From: DATBSK01 sp964532485
GTDB lineage: Bacteria > Actinomycetota > Acidimicrobiia > IMCC26256 > PALSA-555
Direction: 5' to 3'
Assembly (NCBI GenBank): GCA_964532485.1
Contig: CAZHKE010000077.1
Span: forward strand, 1-11,039
DNA: 11,039 nucleotides
Part shown: one piece after another, positions 1 through 7,926 of the stretch
Layout: every line of letters starts with the position of its first letter
Numbering within the stretch: the first letter of the stretch is position 1
Made by a program: the position numbers and the translations under genes
Notes under the pieces: generated by a model
The model's input: only the letters and a program-made list of their open reading frames with translations
The model's database searches: none
Told to the model about the DNA's origin: nothing

Positions 1-822
<822 letters not shown>

Positions 823-829
823 CGCCACC

Positions 830-835
830 AGCGTA
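830..835 (-). promoter_or_regulatory. Candidate -10 element of aceE (leaderless type)
   Basis: On the minus strand TACGCT fits the TANNNT consensus and ends 7 nt before the aceE ATG. This places transcription initiation at or next to the start codon and explains the absence of a Shine-Dalgarno. No good -35 hexamer is visible. Short degenerate motifs like this occur by chance, so support comes mainly from position. Confidence 0.4.
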
Positions 836-886
836 CGGCGCTACCCGTGGGTCACTTGGCCGGGACTCGCGATCGCCGTCCGGGGG

Positions 887-902
887 CGTGACGCTCGTCA
901 CG
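887..902. promoter_or_regulatory. Perfect 16-bp inverted repeat in the aceE/thioesterase divergent gap (candidate operator)
   Basis: The sequence CGTGACG-CT-CGTCACG has two perfectly complementary 7-bp arms around a 2-bp centre. It lies about 46-61 bp upstream of the thioesterase start and 65-80 bp upstream of the aceE start. That spacing suits binding of a dimeric regulator that could act on both promoters. I do not recognise it as the site of a named regulator. Confidence 0.45.
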
Positions 903-935
903 GCGAAATCGCGCTCTCGCCACGGGCAACCCGCG

Positions 936-941
936 TACCGT
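936..941 (+). promoter_or_regulatory. Candidate -10 element of the thioesterase-like gene (leaderless type)
   Basis: TACCGT fits TANNNT and ends 6 nt before the GTG at 948. No ribosome binding site precedes this GTG, so a leaderless transcript starting at the GTG is the simplest reading. The same arrangement occurs before the MFS gene. Confidence 0.4.
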
Positions 942-947
942 CGGCGT

Positions 948-1793
948 GTGGGTGATCTCGCCGAGGACACCGAGGTCAGCGGGAGCGACGGCCGGTACCG
1001 AGCGCGGCTGTCCGACGACTGGGAGATCTGGGGGCCCTGCGGTGGCTATGTCGCCGCCGTGCTGCTGCGCGCGGCGGGCGAGCACACGCCGCTGCGACGG
1101 CCGGCCACGCTCGCCTGCCACTTCCTTGGCGTCGCGGCGTTCGACGACGTCGAGATCGAGATCACGACGCTGCGCTCGACGCGCCGCACCGAGTCGGTGC
1201 GCGTGTCGATGCGCCAGGGCGACGGACCCGTCGCGGAGGCGATCGTGTGGTGCGTGGTGCGCGACCTCGACGGGCCCGAGGTCACGAGCGCCCCGATGCC
1301 CGAGGTCGCGCCCCCGCACGAGTGCCCCCGCATCGAAGAGCTCGCCCACGAGGATGACCGTCGGCCGCACACCTTCTGGGGCAACTTCGAGTATCGCCCG
1401 CTCTCGTGGCTCTCGGCCGACGAACGGGCCGACCGCACCTCCGGCGATCCCGCGTTCCGGGCCTGGTACCGGTACGTGCCGACGGCGGCGTTCGAGGACC
1501 CGTTCGTGGAAGCGGCGCGCGTCGCGATGCTCATCGACATCGGGGGATGGCCCTCGATCGTCCGGGGCATGAGCGCGGCCGACGAGACCCGGTGGATCGC
1601 GCCGAGCCTCGACCTGAGCGTCGTCTTCCACCAGTCACCCGACGAGACGGAGTACCTGTTGCTCGACGCGTTCGGGTCGATCGCCGCGGACGGGCTCGCC
1701 GGTGGCGGCGGCAGCGTGTGGGCCCCCGATGGCCGCCTGCTCGGCTCGGGCACCCAGCAGCTCATCTTCCGGCCCCTCGCGGCGACAGCCTGA
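948..1793 (+). CDS. Acyl-CoA thioesterase-like protein (double hotdog)
   Basis: The 281-residue protein resembles the TesB-like/'acyl-CoA thioesterase-like' double-hotdog family, which hydrolyses acyl-CoA to free acid and CoA. The first hotdog shows DWEIWGPCGGYVAAVLLRA (24-42), with the GGY start of the hotdog helix, and CHFLGVAAFDDVEIE (57-71). The second shows AMLIDIGGWPS (193-203, Asp197 a candidate catalytic residue), PSLDLSVVFHQ (219-229) and a closing strand SGTQQLIFRP (267-276). Length fits the family. GTG at 948 is preferred over the GTG at 888: the latter would add 20 basic, poorly conserved residues and begin inside the inverted repeat, and a TANNNT box lies 6 nt before 948. It converges on the acyltransferase with 30 bp between stops. 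Substrate chain length cannot be read from sequence, and a non-enzymatic hotdog role is possible. Confidence 0.82.
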   Translation: MGDLAEDTEVSGSDGRYRARLSDDWEIWGPCGGYVAAVLLRAAGEHTPLRRPATLACHFLGVAAFDDVEIEITTLRSTRRTESVRVSMRQGDGPVAEAIVWCVVRDLDGPEVTSAPMPEVAPPHECPRIEELAHEDDRRPHTFWGNFEYRPLSWLSADERADRTSGDPAFRAWYRYVPTAAFEDPFVEAARVAMLIDIGGWPSIVRGMSAADETRWIAPSLDLSVVFHQSPDETEYLLLDAFGSIAADGLAGGGGSVWAPDGRLLGSGTQQLIFRPLAATA

Positions 1794-1823
1794 CGTCGCC
1801 AGCCAGGCATCACCGGCAGCACG

Positions 1824-3851
1824 TCACGCGCCGGCCGACGACACCCGGTACTCCCGCAGGATCTCGCGGCTGAGCCACGGCGAGACGTCGCGCGCCGCGG
1901 CGTGCTCGTCGAAGTGCACGCCGTCGGGCCGCAGCTCGGGGTCGAACGCACCGCCCGGCCACCGCTCGATCCAGCTCGCGAGGTCGACGATGCGCAGCTG
2001 CGGTCGCTGCGCGGCGACGTCGGCGAGGATCTCGTTGAAGCGACGCATGCGCGCCGGATCGCCCGACGGGTCGTCATTGGGTGGTTGCGTCGAGCGCGAC
2101 GGCTCGATGCGCGGGCTCGTCAACCAGACGGGGGTCACGCCGTGGGCGATGAACACGTCGACCGCGTCGAGCATGCTCTGGCGCAGCCGCTCGTCGAACA
2201 CCGGGTCACCGGGCGCGCGCCACCTCGTGTCACCCGGGAGGAGAAAGTCGTCGACGTCGATGGGACCGGTCTGGATGACCGCGATCTGCGGACGTGCCTC
2301 CTCGACGGCCTTCGCCCACTGCTTCGTGAGCTCGCCGCACCCGCCGGGGTCGAACTCCTCGCCGTTGAAGCGGGCCGTGCCGTCGCGCACGAGCCCGCAC
2401 CCGTACCACGCCGCACCACCGACCATCTCCACGTCGGTGGACGTCGCGGCCCAGGTCTTGAAGGCCTTCGCCGTCGCCAGGCCCGACGAGTCGCCGTAGA
2501 AGGCCACCGTCGGAGCGCCATCCGCCGCCTCGGCACCGGAGGTCGACGGATCGGGCGCGGGCGCCGCCGACGGCGCGTCCGCCCGGCCGACGTTCACCGC
2601 CTCGGCCGCCGCACTGAAGTCGAGGTTGGCCGGCGTGGTCAGGCTGCTCGTGACGAAGAAGCCGCAGACGGCCATGGCGGCGATCCCGATCGGCGCCGCG
2701 AGGCGCGCGGTGGCACCGTGCAGCAGCCGGCCCGTCCGGACCGGGCGCTCGAGCAGTCGCAGCGACACCCAGGCGAGCGCGATCGTCACCGAGAGCTGGA
2801 GGACGACGAGCGCGGTCCCGTCGATTCCGACCCGCTCGGGTGTCAACCACAAGATGATGGGCCAGTGGTAGACGTACACGCCGTACGAGATGATCCCGAG
2901 CCGGCGCAGCGGCCAACAGCCGAGGGCCGAGGCGAGGGGGCCCGTCGGCGTCGCGGCCGCGATCATCGTGATCGACAGCACCGCCAGCGCGGTCAGCCCG
3001 CCGTAGGCGATCCATCCGTCCGTGGGCGTCGGGATCGTGCACAGCACCACCACGGCGCCGACCGCCGCGAAGCCGGCGATGGTCGCCCACGGGCGCGCCC
3101 GACCCTCACCGGCGCGGGCCACCCCGACGAACGTCGCCACCAGACCACCGATGAACAGCTCCCCGGCACGCGACGGCAGGCTGTAGTACACGAAGTCGAA
3201 GTTGCCGGAAGTCGCGGCGATGAGGGTCGTCGACAACGAGAGGAACGTTCCGACGAGCAGCACCGTCCGCAGCCGCAGGCGGAAGTCGCGAGCTCGCGGC
3301 GAGTGGCGCAACACGAGCCACACCACCAGCGGGTACAGGAGATAGAACTGCTCCTCGATCGCGAGGCTCCAGTAGTGGAGGAGCGGCGACGGTTGCGAGA
3401 ACAGATCGGCGTACGAAGTGCCGGCGAAGAGGAATCGCCAGTTCGCCGCGTATCCGAGAGCGCCGAAGACGTCGACCTGGAGACTGTTGGGATCCACCTG
3501 CAACGACGAGAACGCCGCGAGCGCCAGCACGAGCGCGACGCCGACGAGCGCAGCGGGGAGCAGCCGACGCAGCCGTCGGGCCCAGAACGCAGGAAGGTCG
3601 ACGCCTGCGGAGCGGGTGCCCTCGTCGAGCAGCAGCCGCGTGATGAGGTAGCCAGAGAGCGTGAAGAAGACCGACACCCCGAGCAGGCCGCCCGGGAGGA
3701 GCGGCGAGCCGGCGTGGAACAAGAACACCGCGAGCACCGCGAAGCCGCGCACCCCGTCGAGCCCGGGGTGGTAGCCGAACCTGCCGTAGGCCTGGTCGTC
3801 GGGATGCGAACGCCAGGTCGGCGCCAGCTCGGTGTTGAGGTCAGTCGCCAC
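1824..3851 (-). CDS. Membrane O-acyltransferase (AT3/OafA-like) fused to a C-terminal SGNH domain
   Basis: From GTG 3851 the protein has 675 residues; residue numbers here use an upstream GTG at 3884 (686 residues). An acyltransferase-3 domain covers about 38-415, with about ten or eleven membrane segments and the motifs YHPGLDGVRGFAVL (38-51), FLFHAG with His57, FFTLSGYLITR and HYWSLAIEEQFYLLYP (170-185). A low-complexity Ala/Pro linker (about 430-456) leads to an SGNH hydrolase-like domain (about 457-680) with GDSS (464-467) and DGVH (654-657). Cys496 and Cys516 could form a disulfide if the domain is extracytoplasmic. Such fusions acylate surface polysaccharide, lipid or peptidoglycan sugars; the acceptor is unknown here. 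The usual block III Asn is absent, and TGPID (539-543) stands there. Start 3851 is preferred because GAGGGGGGAG (3863-3872) precedes it, and a TAGGCT box abuts the 3884 GTG, which would exclude that codon from the transcript. Confidence 0.88.
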   Translation of the reverse strand: MATDLNTELAPTWRSHPDDQAYGRFGYHPGLDGVRGFAVLAVFLFHAGSPLLPGGLLGVSVFFTLSGYLITRLLLDEGTRSAGVDLPAFWARRLRRLLPAALVGVALVLALAAFSSLQVDPNSLQVDVFGALGYAANWRFLFAGTSYADLFSQPSPLLHYWSLAIEEQFYLLYPLVVWLVLRHSPRARDFRLRLRTVLLVGTFLSLSTTLIAATSGNFDFVYYSLPSRAGELFIGGLVATFVGVARAGEGRARPWATIAGFAAVGAVVVLCTIPTPTDGWIAYGGLTALAVLSITMIAAATPTGPLASALGCWPLRRLGIISYGVYVYHWPIILWLTPERVGIDGTALVVLQLSVTIALAWVSLRLLERPVRTGRLLHGATARLAAPIGIAAMAVCGFFVTSSLTTPANLDFSAAAEAVNVGRADAPSAAPAPDPSTSGAEAADGAPTVAFYGDSSGLATAKAFKTWAATSTDVEMVGGAAWYGCGLVRDGTARFNGEEFDPGGCGELTKQWAKAVEEARPQIAVIQTGPIDVDDFLLPGDTRWRAPGDPVFDERLRQSMLDAVDVFIAHGVTPVWLTSPRIEPSRSTQPPNDDPSGDPARMRRFNEILADVAAQRPQLRIVDLASWIERWPGGAFDPELRPDGVHFDEHAAARDVSPWLSREILREYRVSSAGA

Positions 3852-3862
3852 GCCGACGGTCG

Positions 3863-3872
3863 CTCCCCCCTC
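3863..3872 (-). promoter_or_regulatory. Shine-Dalgarno-like purine run deciding the acyltransferase start
   Basis: On the minus strand GAGGGGGGAG lies 11 nt upstream of GTG 3851. The spacing is slightly long, but this is the only purine-rich site in the leader and it favours 3851 over 3884. Confidence 0.45.
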
Positions 3873-3884
3873 GAACGGTTGCAC

Positions 3885-3890
3885 AGCCTA
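3885..3890 (-). promoter_or_regulatory. Candidate -10 element of the acyltransferase gene
   Basis: Minus-strand TAGGCT fits TANNNT and would start transcription near 3878. That gives a leader of about 27 nt carrying the purine run before GTG 3851. No convincing -35 is visible. Confidence 0.35.
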
Positions 3891-3912
3891 ACGGTGCGCC
3901 GAAGCGCGGCAC

Positions 3913-3936
3913 GTTCACCGCGGTTCACGTAGGTTC
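3913..3936 (+). repeat. Three direct repeats GTTC(AC) at an exact 10-bp period
   Basis: GTTCAC begins at 3913 and 3923, and GTTC at 3933, so each copy is one helical turn apart on the same DNA face. They sit in the gap between the divergent acyltransferase and MFS genes, and the last copy overlaps the MFS -10 box. This arrangement fits a tandem-binding regulator, but the units are short and chance is not excluded. Confidence 0.35.
3930..3935 (+). promoter_or_regulatory. Candidate -10 element of the MFS gene (leaderless type)
   Basis: TAGGTT fits TANNNT and ends 6 nt before the GTG start at 3942, which has no Shine-Dalgarno. The geometry is identical to that before the thioesterase-like gene. 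Confidence 0.4.
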
Positions 3937-3941
3937 GGGCC

Positions 3942-5321
3942 GTGCGGGTCGGACCCGAGCGCGCCCCCTTCGGCTGGCGACCGGCCGCGGTGCTCACGGC
4001 GGTGAACTTCGTGGACGGCGCCGAGGCCGCGGTGGTGATCGGCGCGCTGCCCCTGCTCCAGGACGAGTGGAGCTTCAGCGATGCCTGGGCGGGTGCGATC
4101 GCGACGGCGGCCGCGGTCGCCGGGCTCCTCGCGCTGCTCCCCGCCGGCTGGATGGCCGATCACCTGCGCCGGGCCCGCCTCCTCGGGCTCGTGCTCGCGA
4201 CCTGGGCTCTGCTCACGACCGCGAGCGCGGTCGCGATCGCGTTCTGGATGTTCTTCCTCGTCAGGGTCGTCCTCGGCGCGGCCATGCACGTGGACAACCC
4301 GCCGGCATCGAGCCTGCTCGCCGACTCCTACGCGCCCGGGCTGCGCGGCCGCGTCTTCGGGTACCAGCGAGTCGCGTTCGTGGTCGGCACGGCCATCGGC
4401 ATCGGCATCGGCGGCGGGGTCGGCGACGCGCTCGGTTGGCGGGCCGCGTTCCTCGTCATGGTGGTGCCGGGCCTCCTCGTCGCCTGGCTCTGCTGGCGGC
4501 TCCCGGAGCCACCACGCGGTGCGCTCGACCACGTCCACGAGTCGGCCCCGGATCGCACCGCTCCCGACGACGCTCACTCCGCGCTGCTCGAGGAGCTCGA
4601 GCTCGGACCGCTCGACGAGCTCGAGCACGGCGGGGGTGCCCGCACCCAGCTCGCGCGCGTGCGCGAGACCATGCGCATCCCGACCGTCCGCAGCCTGTAC
4701 CTCGGCCTGACGGTCGCGTTCCTCGGGTTCAACGGGATCGCGTTCTGGCTGCCGACCTACTTCGAGCGCACCCACGACCTCTCCGAGGGCGCCGCCGCGG
4801 GCATCACCGCCGCCGCGGCCCTCGTGGCCGGCCTCGGCGGATCGATCACCGGTGGGATCCTCGGCGATCGCAGGGAGCGCAGCGGTGTCGGCGGGCGCGT
4901 CGAGATCGTGGTCGTGAGCCTCGGGGTCGGCGGCGTGCTGCTGCTCGGCGCGCTCGCGATCCCATCCCTCGCGCCGCAGGTCCTTCTCATCACGGCGGCG
5001 GCGTTCGTCCTGTCGTTGTCGTTCCCGAACTTCGCGGCGGCCTCGGCCGACGTGCTGCCGGCGCGCACGCGCGGCACCGGGTTCGCGATCTTCACGTTCT
5101 TGTTGACGCTCGGGGGCGCGCTGGGCCCCCTCGTGGCGGGAGCGATGTCCGATGTGACCGGATCACTCGGGCTCGCGCTCGCGATCGCGGTCGTGCCGAC
5201 GCTGCCGGGCGCGGTGGTCGTGGCACGCGCCCGTAGCACGGTGGCCGCCGACGTGGCGGCCGCGCGCGCGACGGTCGATCCGCGCTACGCGTCGGGTTCC
5301 GACCCCACGACCCCCACGTAG
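3942..5321 (+). CDS. Major facilitator superfamily transporter
   Basis: The 459-residue protein has the length and topology of a 12-helix secondary transporter of the cytoplasmic membrane. TM1 begins near residue 14 (VLTAVNFVDGAE). The loop between TM2 and TM3 carries an MFS motif A variant, GWMADHLRRARLLG (69-82), and a related second-half version GGILGDRRERSG follows TM8 (304-315). A long acidic central loop (about 188-245, rich in Glu, Asp and His) joins the two six-helix halves. The first half is similar in style to Spinster-like or organic-acid MFS proteins, but the substrate cannot be assigned. Translation starts at a GTG without Shine-Dalgarno, behind a TANNNT box. The 3' end overlaps the thiolase 3' end by 37 bp on the opposite strand. 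Export or uptake of an acid used by the neighbouring acyl-CoA genes is possible but unproven, since it is transcribed from its own promoter. Confidence 0.88.
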   Translation: MRVGPERAPFGWRPAAVLTAVNFVDGAEAAVVIGALPLLQDEWSFSDAWAGAIATAAAVAGLLALLPAGWMADHLRRARLLGLVLATWALLTTASAVAIAFWMFFLVRVVLGAAMHVDNPPASSLLADSYAPGLRGRVFGYQRVAFVVGTAIGIGIGGGVGDALGWRAAFLVMVVPGLLVAWLCWRLPEPPRGALDHVHESAPDRTAPDDAHSALLEELELGPLDELEHGGGARTQLARVRETMRIPTVRSLYLGLTVAFLGFNGIAFWLPTYFERTHDLSEGAAAGITAAAALVAGLGGSITGGILGDRRERSGVGGRVEIVVVSLGVGGVLLLGALAIPSLAPQVLLITAAAFVLSLSFPNFAAASADVLPARTRGTGFAIFTFLLTLGGALGPLVAGAMSDVTGSLGLALAIAVVPTLPGAVVVARARSTVAADVAAARATVDPRYASGSDPTTPT

Positions 5322-6484
5322 CTCACGCACTCGCCCGGTGACCCGCCGAGGTTGTGCGTCAACGCGAGCGTCTTGCCCTGGCCGACGGTGCCGACCTGCC
5401 GGTCGCCGGCTTCCCCCCGGAGCTGGAGCCAGCACTCGAAGAGCATCCGCAGGCCCGACGCACCGATCGGGTGTCCGAAGGCCTTGAGCCCACCATCGGG
5501 GTTGACGGGAAGGGCACCGTCGCGGTCGAACGTGCCCGCGAGCACCTCTTTCCATGCGAAGCCTCGCTCGGCGAACCCGAGATCCTCCATGAGCACCAGC
5601 TCCGTCGGGGTGAAGCAGTCGTGCACCTCGGCCATCGCGAGGTCGGCGCGCGGATCGTCGACGCCGGCCTGCTGGTACGCGTCCCGAGCGGCTGCGACGA
5701 CCTCCGGGAACGACGTGTAGTCGTAGCCCGTGTCGACCACACCGGTCGCAGGCCCGGCAACGAACGAGAGGCCCTTCACGAACAGCGGATGATCGGTGTA
5801 TCGGTGCGCGTCCTCGGCACGCACCACGACCGCCGCGGCCGCTCCGTCGGACACGCCGGAGCAATCGAAGATCCCGAGGTTGCCCGCCATGATCGGCGAG
5901 CACGCGATGGTCTCCTTCGGCACCTCGCGTCGGAACTGCGCCCTCGGGTTGAGCGCGCCGTTCTGGTGGTTCTTCCACGCGATGCGCGTGAGCACGTCCT
6001 TGAACTCGGCGTCGTCAACGCCGTACTTCTTGCAGTACGCGGGACCCAAGAGACTGAACAGTGCCGGTGCGCTGAGCTCGGCGGTGGTGCCGTCGTCGGG
6101 TGGCGAGGCGACGACGAGCCCCGAGAACCCACCGTCCTTGAGCTTCTCGACGCCCGTGGCCATCGCGACGTCGAAGGCACCCGACGCGACCGCGTAGCAG
6201 GCGTTCCGGAACGACTCCGACCCGGTCGCGCACATGTTCTCGACGCGGGTGACCGGCTTGTAGTCGATGCGCAGCGGACGCGAGAGCGTCAGGCCGGAGA
6301 TCCCCGATCCCATCGTCCCCACCCAGTAGGCGTCGACGTCGTCCTTCGGCACGCTCGCCGACGACAGGGCGTCACCGACCGCGTCGACCAGGAGGTCGTC
6401 GGCCCCCTTGTCCCAGTGCTCGCCGAAGGGCGTGCAGCCCATCCCCACGATCGCCACCTGGTCCCGGATCCCGTGGCTCGACAT
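5285..6484 (-). CDS. SCP-x-type thiolase (acetyl-CoA acetyltransferase-like)
   Basis: The 399-residue protein is a complete thiolase of the SCP-x/archaeal class, which cleaves 3-oxoacyl-CoA with CoA or runs the reverse condensation. The nucleophile region VENMCATGSESFRNA gives Cys85. AEVHDCFTPTE (285-295) gives His288, GHPIGASG (337-344) gives His338, and the C-terminal loop THNLGGSPG (376-384) replaces the CxG loop of classical thiolases, as expected for this class. All recognisable catalytic residues are present. Its ATG overlaps the TGA of the upstream HMGCS-like/DUF35 gene as TGATG, so the two are translationally coupled and probably form a complex. DUF35 proteins are known partners of this thiolase class, in the archaeal thiolase/HMGCS complex and in the Ltp2-ChsH2 steroid aldolase. 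A role in steroid or branched-acid side-chain degradation is therefore possible, and a retro-aldolase instead of a thiolase cannot be excluded. Confidence 0.88.
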   Translation of the reverse strand: MSSHGIRDQVAIVGMGCTPFGEHWDKGADDLLVDAVGDALSSASVPKDDVDAYWVGTMGSGISGLTLSRPLRIDYKPVTRVENMCATGSESFRNACYAVASGAFDVAMATGVEKLKDGGFSGLVVASPPDDGTTAELSAPALFSLLGPAYCKKYGVDDAEFKDVLTRIAWKNHQNGALNPRAQFRREVPKETIACSPIMAGNLGIFDCSGVSDGAAAAVVVRAEDAHRYTDHPLFVKGLSFVAGPATGVVDTGYDYTSFPEVVAAARDAYQQAGVDDPRADLAMAEVHDCFTPTELVLMEDLGFAERGFAWKEVLAGTFDRDGALPVNPDGGLKAFGHPIGASGLRMLFECWLQLRGEAGDRQVGTVGQGKTLALTHNLGGSPGECVSYVGVVGSEPDA

Positions 6485-7911
6485 CAGCTCTCTCCTCGCT
6501 CTCGCGCACCGCGTGCGGGCCGACCCTTCCAGAAGTAGTTGTGCACCGACTGCGCGGTCGCGATCCGCCGGAACGTCATCTCCACATGGTCGCCGATCGC
6601 GACGGTGTCGGGGTCGACGTCGGTGAGCTCACACCGGAAGCGCCCGCCGCCTTCGAAGTCGAGGACGGCGGCCACCAGCGGCGGGCTGGGCGTGAACGCG
6701 AGCCGGTCGACGGTGAACGTGGCGATGCGAGCGGGCACGTCTGCCATCCGCACCGGCCCCATCTGGTCGACGGCACCACAGCGCGCGCAGACGCGTGCAG
6801 GCGGCAGGTGTCGCTCGCCGCACGCCTCGCACACCGATCCGGTGAACGCGAACTTCCACGGATCGTGACGCAACGAAGGCGGCGCTGCCGGCGGCGTCGG
6901 ATCGGGACGTCGCGGCGGCTCGCGCTCGAGCATCCCGCGCCAGGTGAGGAACGTCTCGTACGAGAGGCCTCCGGAGCCGGTCGAGAGCTGCTCGGCGAGC
7001 GTCTGGCGCGGCAGCACGCCGCCCAGCGCATCGGTCGCCTCCAGGATCAACGCGTCGGCGCCGTCGGCGATCGTGACGATCGCGATGCGGTCGCCGGGCT
7101 CGGCGCGCTCGAGCGCGTGCACGAGGAGCAGCCCCGGATGCGCGGTGCCGGTGTTGCCGACCGTGGCGCCGAGATCGTCGACCAGCGCGTCGGGCGACAC
7201 GCCGAGCGACTTGGCGACCGCGCGCGCCGCCCGGGCGTGCACACCGGTGACGACGACGTGCGTCAGCGCATCGGGCGTCGTGTCGGTCGTCTTGCACGCG
7301 TCCGCGAACGCCGCCTGCGTCACCGCTACGTACGCGTGCTCGCCGAAGCGCTCCTCCCATACGTGTGCGGCCGGCTCGCCGGGCAATCGCCAGCGGTCCA
7401 GCACCTCGACCGACGCAGACCCCCAACCGACCACGCGCACCTGGTCGGCCGGCCCGTCGGGCGCGAAGGCGAACGCGACGGCGCCGTCGCCACCGTCACG
7501 CTCGTCCGCGCTCCCGGGCAGACCCGTGCGCACGTCCGCGCACACCACGAGCGTCGGCTCCGAGGCGTCCGCGCCGAGCCGGAGCGCCCCGACGCCGGAG
7601 CGGACGGCGCCACCGACGTCGTAGGCGCCCGCGGCCGGGTCGAGGGCGAGCGCGGCGTGCACCGCGGTGGCGTTCGTCTTCTCGAGGTATGCGGGGCTCG
7701 CCGTCGCGAACAGGACCCGGCGCGGCGAGAGCTCCCCCGCCAGCCCGTGCAGTGCGTTGCGAGCCGCCTCGACACCGAGCGTCGTCGAGTCCTCGTCGTA
7801 CGACGCGACCGATCGGGTGCCCGGAGCCGGTGGCGTCGCGAGCGCCTCGCCGATGACCGCGCGCTCGAGGCGACGCTCCGGGAGGTACACGCCGGCGGCC
7901 ACGATTCCCAT
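6484..7911 (-). CDS. HMG-CoA synthase-like domain fused to DUF35 (zinc ribbon + OB fold); synthase active site apparently lost
   Basis: The 475-residue protein has an HMG-CoA synthase/KAS III-like half (1 to about 325), a Pro-rich linker (331-347) and a DUF35 half. The DUF35 zinc ribbon is C361-x2-C364-x10-C375-x2-C378, and an OB-fold region follows (about 385-462). The synthase half keeps the SYDEDSTT segment (37-44) and GNTG (252-255). The nucleophile motif, DLEFACKAG-like in archaeal enzymes, reads DVGGAVRSG (98-106), placing Val103 at the catalytic Cys. Around the catalytic His position (HQPNGK in archaea) the sequence is VVTGVHARAAR (219-229), with Thr aligned to His. Claisen condensation is therefore unlikely, and a role in CoA binding or scaffolding for the coupled thiolase is inferred. 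ATG 7911 is chosen because AGGAGT precedes it by 4 nt and homology begins at MGIVAAGVYLP; upstream in-frame codons would read through the promoter. Confidence 0.85.
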   Translation of the reverse strand: MGIVAAGVYLPERRLERAVIGEALATPPAPGTRSVASYDEDSTTLGVEAARNALHGLAGELSPRRVLFATASPAYLEKTNATAVHAALALDPAAGAYDVGGAVRSGVGALRLGADASEPTLVVCADVRTGLPGSADERDGGDGAVAFAFAPDGPADQVRVVGWGSASVEVLDRWRLPGEPAAHVWEERFGEHAYVAVTQAAFADACKTTDTTPDALTHVVVTGVHARAARAVAKSLGVSPDALVDDLGATVGNTGTAHPGLLLVHALERAEPGDRIAIVTIADGADALILEATDALGGVLPRQTLAEQLSTGSGGLSYETFLTWRGMLEREPPRRPDPTPPAAPPSLRHDPWKFAFTGSVCEACGERHLPPARVCARCGAVDQMGPVRMADVPARIATFTVDRLAFTPSPPLVAAVLDFEGGGRFRCELTDVDPDTVAIGDHVEMTFRRIATAQSVHNYFWKGRPARGARERGES

Positions 7912-7915
7912 GGCG

Positions 7916-7921
7916 ACTCCT
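7916..7921 (-). promoter_or_regulatory. Ribosome binding site of the HMGCS-like/DUF35 gene
   Basis: Minus-strand AGGAGT lies 4 nt before ATG 7911, with AGGAG as the core. It is one of the clearest Shine-Dalgarno sites in the window and fixes the start against a much longer open frame that reaches 8103. Confidence 0.75.
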
Positions 7922-7926
7922 GATCC

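Noticed and set aside
1791..1826. TGACGT...ACGTCA inverted repeat at the thioesterase/acyltransferase convergent junction
   Set aside because: The stem is only 6 bp around 24 bases with no T tract, and two facing TGA stops account for half of it; not a convincing terminator.
1902..3932. 676-residue open frame on the plus strand opposite the acyltransferase
   Set aside because: Its translation is low-complexity Arg/Gly/Glu-rich sequence typical of antisense frames in GC-rich genes, while the minus strand encodes clear AT3 and SGNH motifs.
4556..4630. Repeated gagctcgag-like segments in the MFS gene (GAGCTCGAG, CTCGAGGAGCTCGAGCTC, GAGCTCGAGCAC)
   Set aside because: They encode a Leu/Glu-rich central loop using the preferred GAG and CTC codons; no exact array or mobile-element structure is present.
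5354..6538. 394-residue plus-strand frame opposite the thiolase
   Set aside because: It is an antisense shadow of a gene with complete catalytic motifs; its Arg/Val/Glu-rich translation resembles no family I know.
6484..7911. Genuine mevalonate-pathway HMG-CoA synthase
   Set aside because: The Cys and His needed for catalysis are not at their positions and no other mevalonate gene is nearby.
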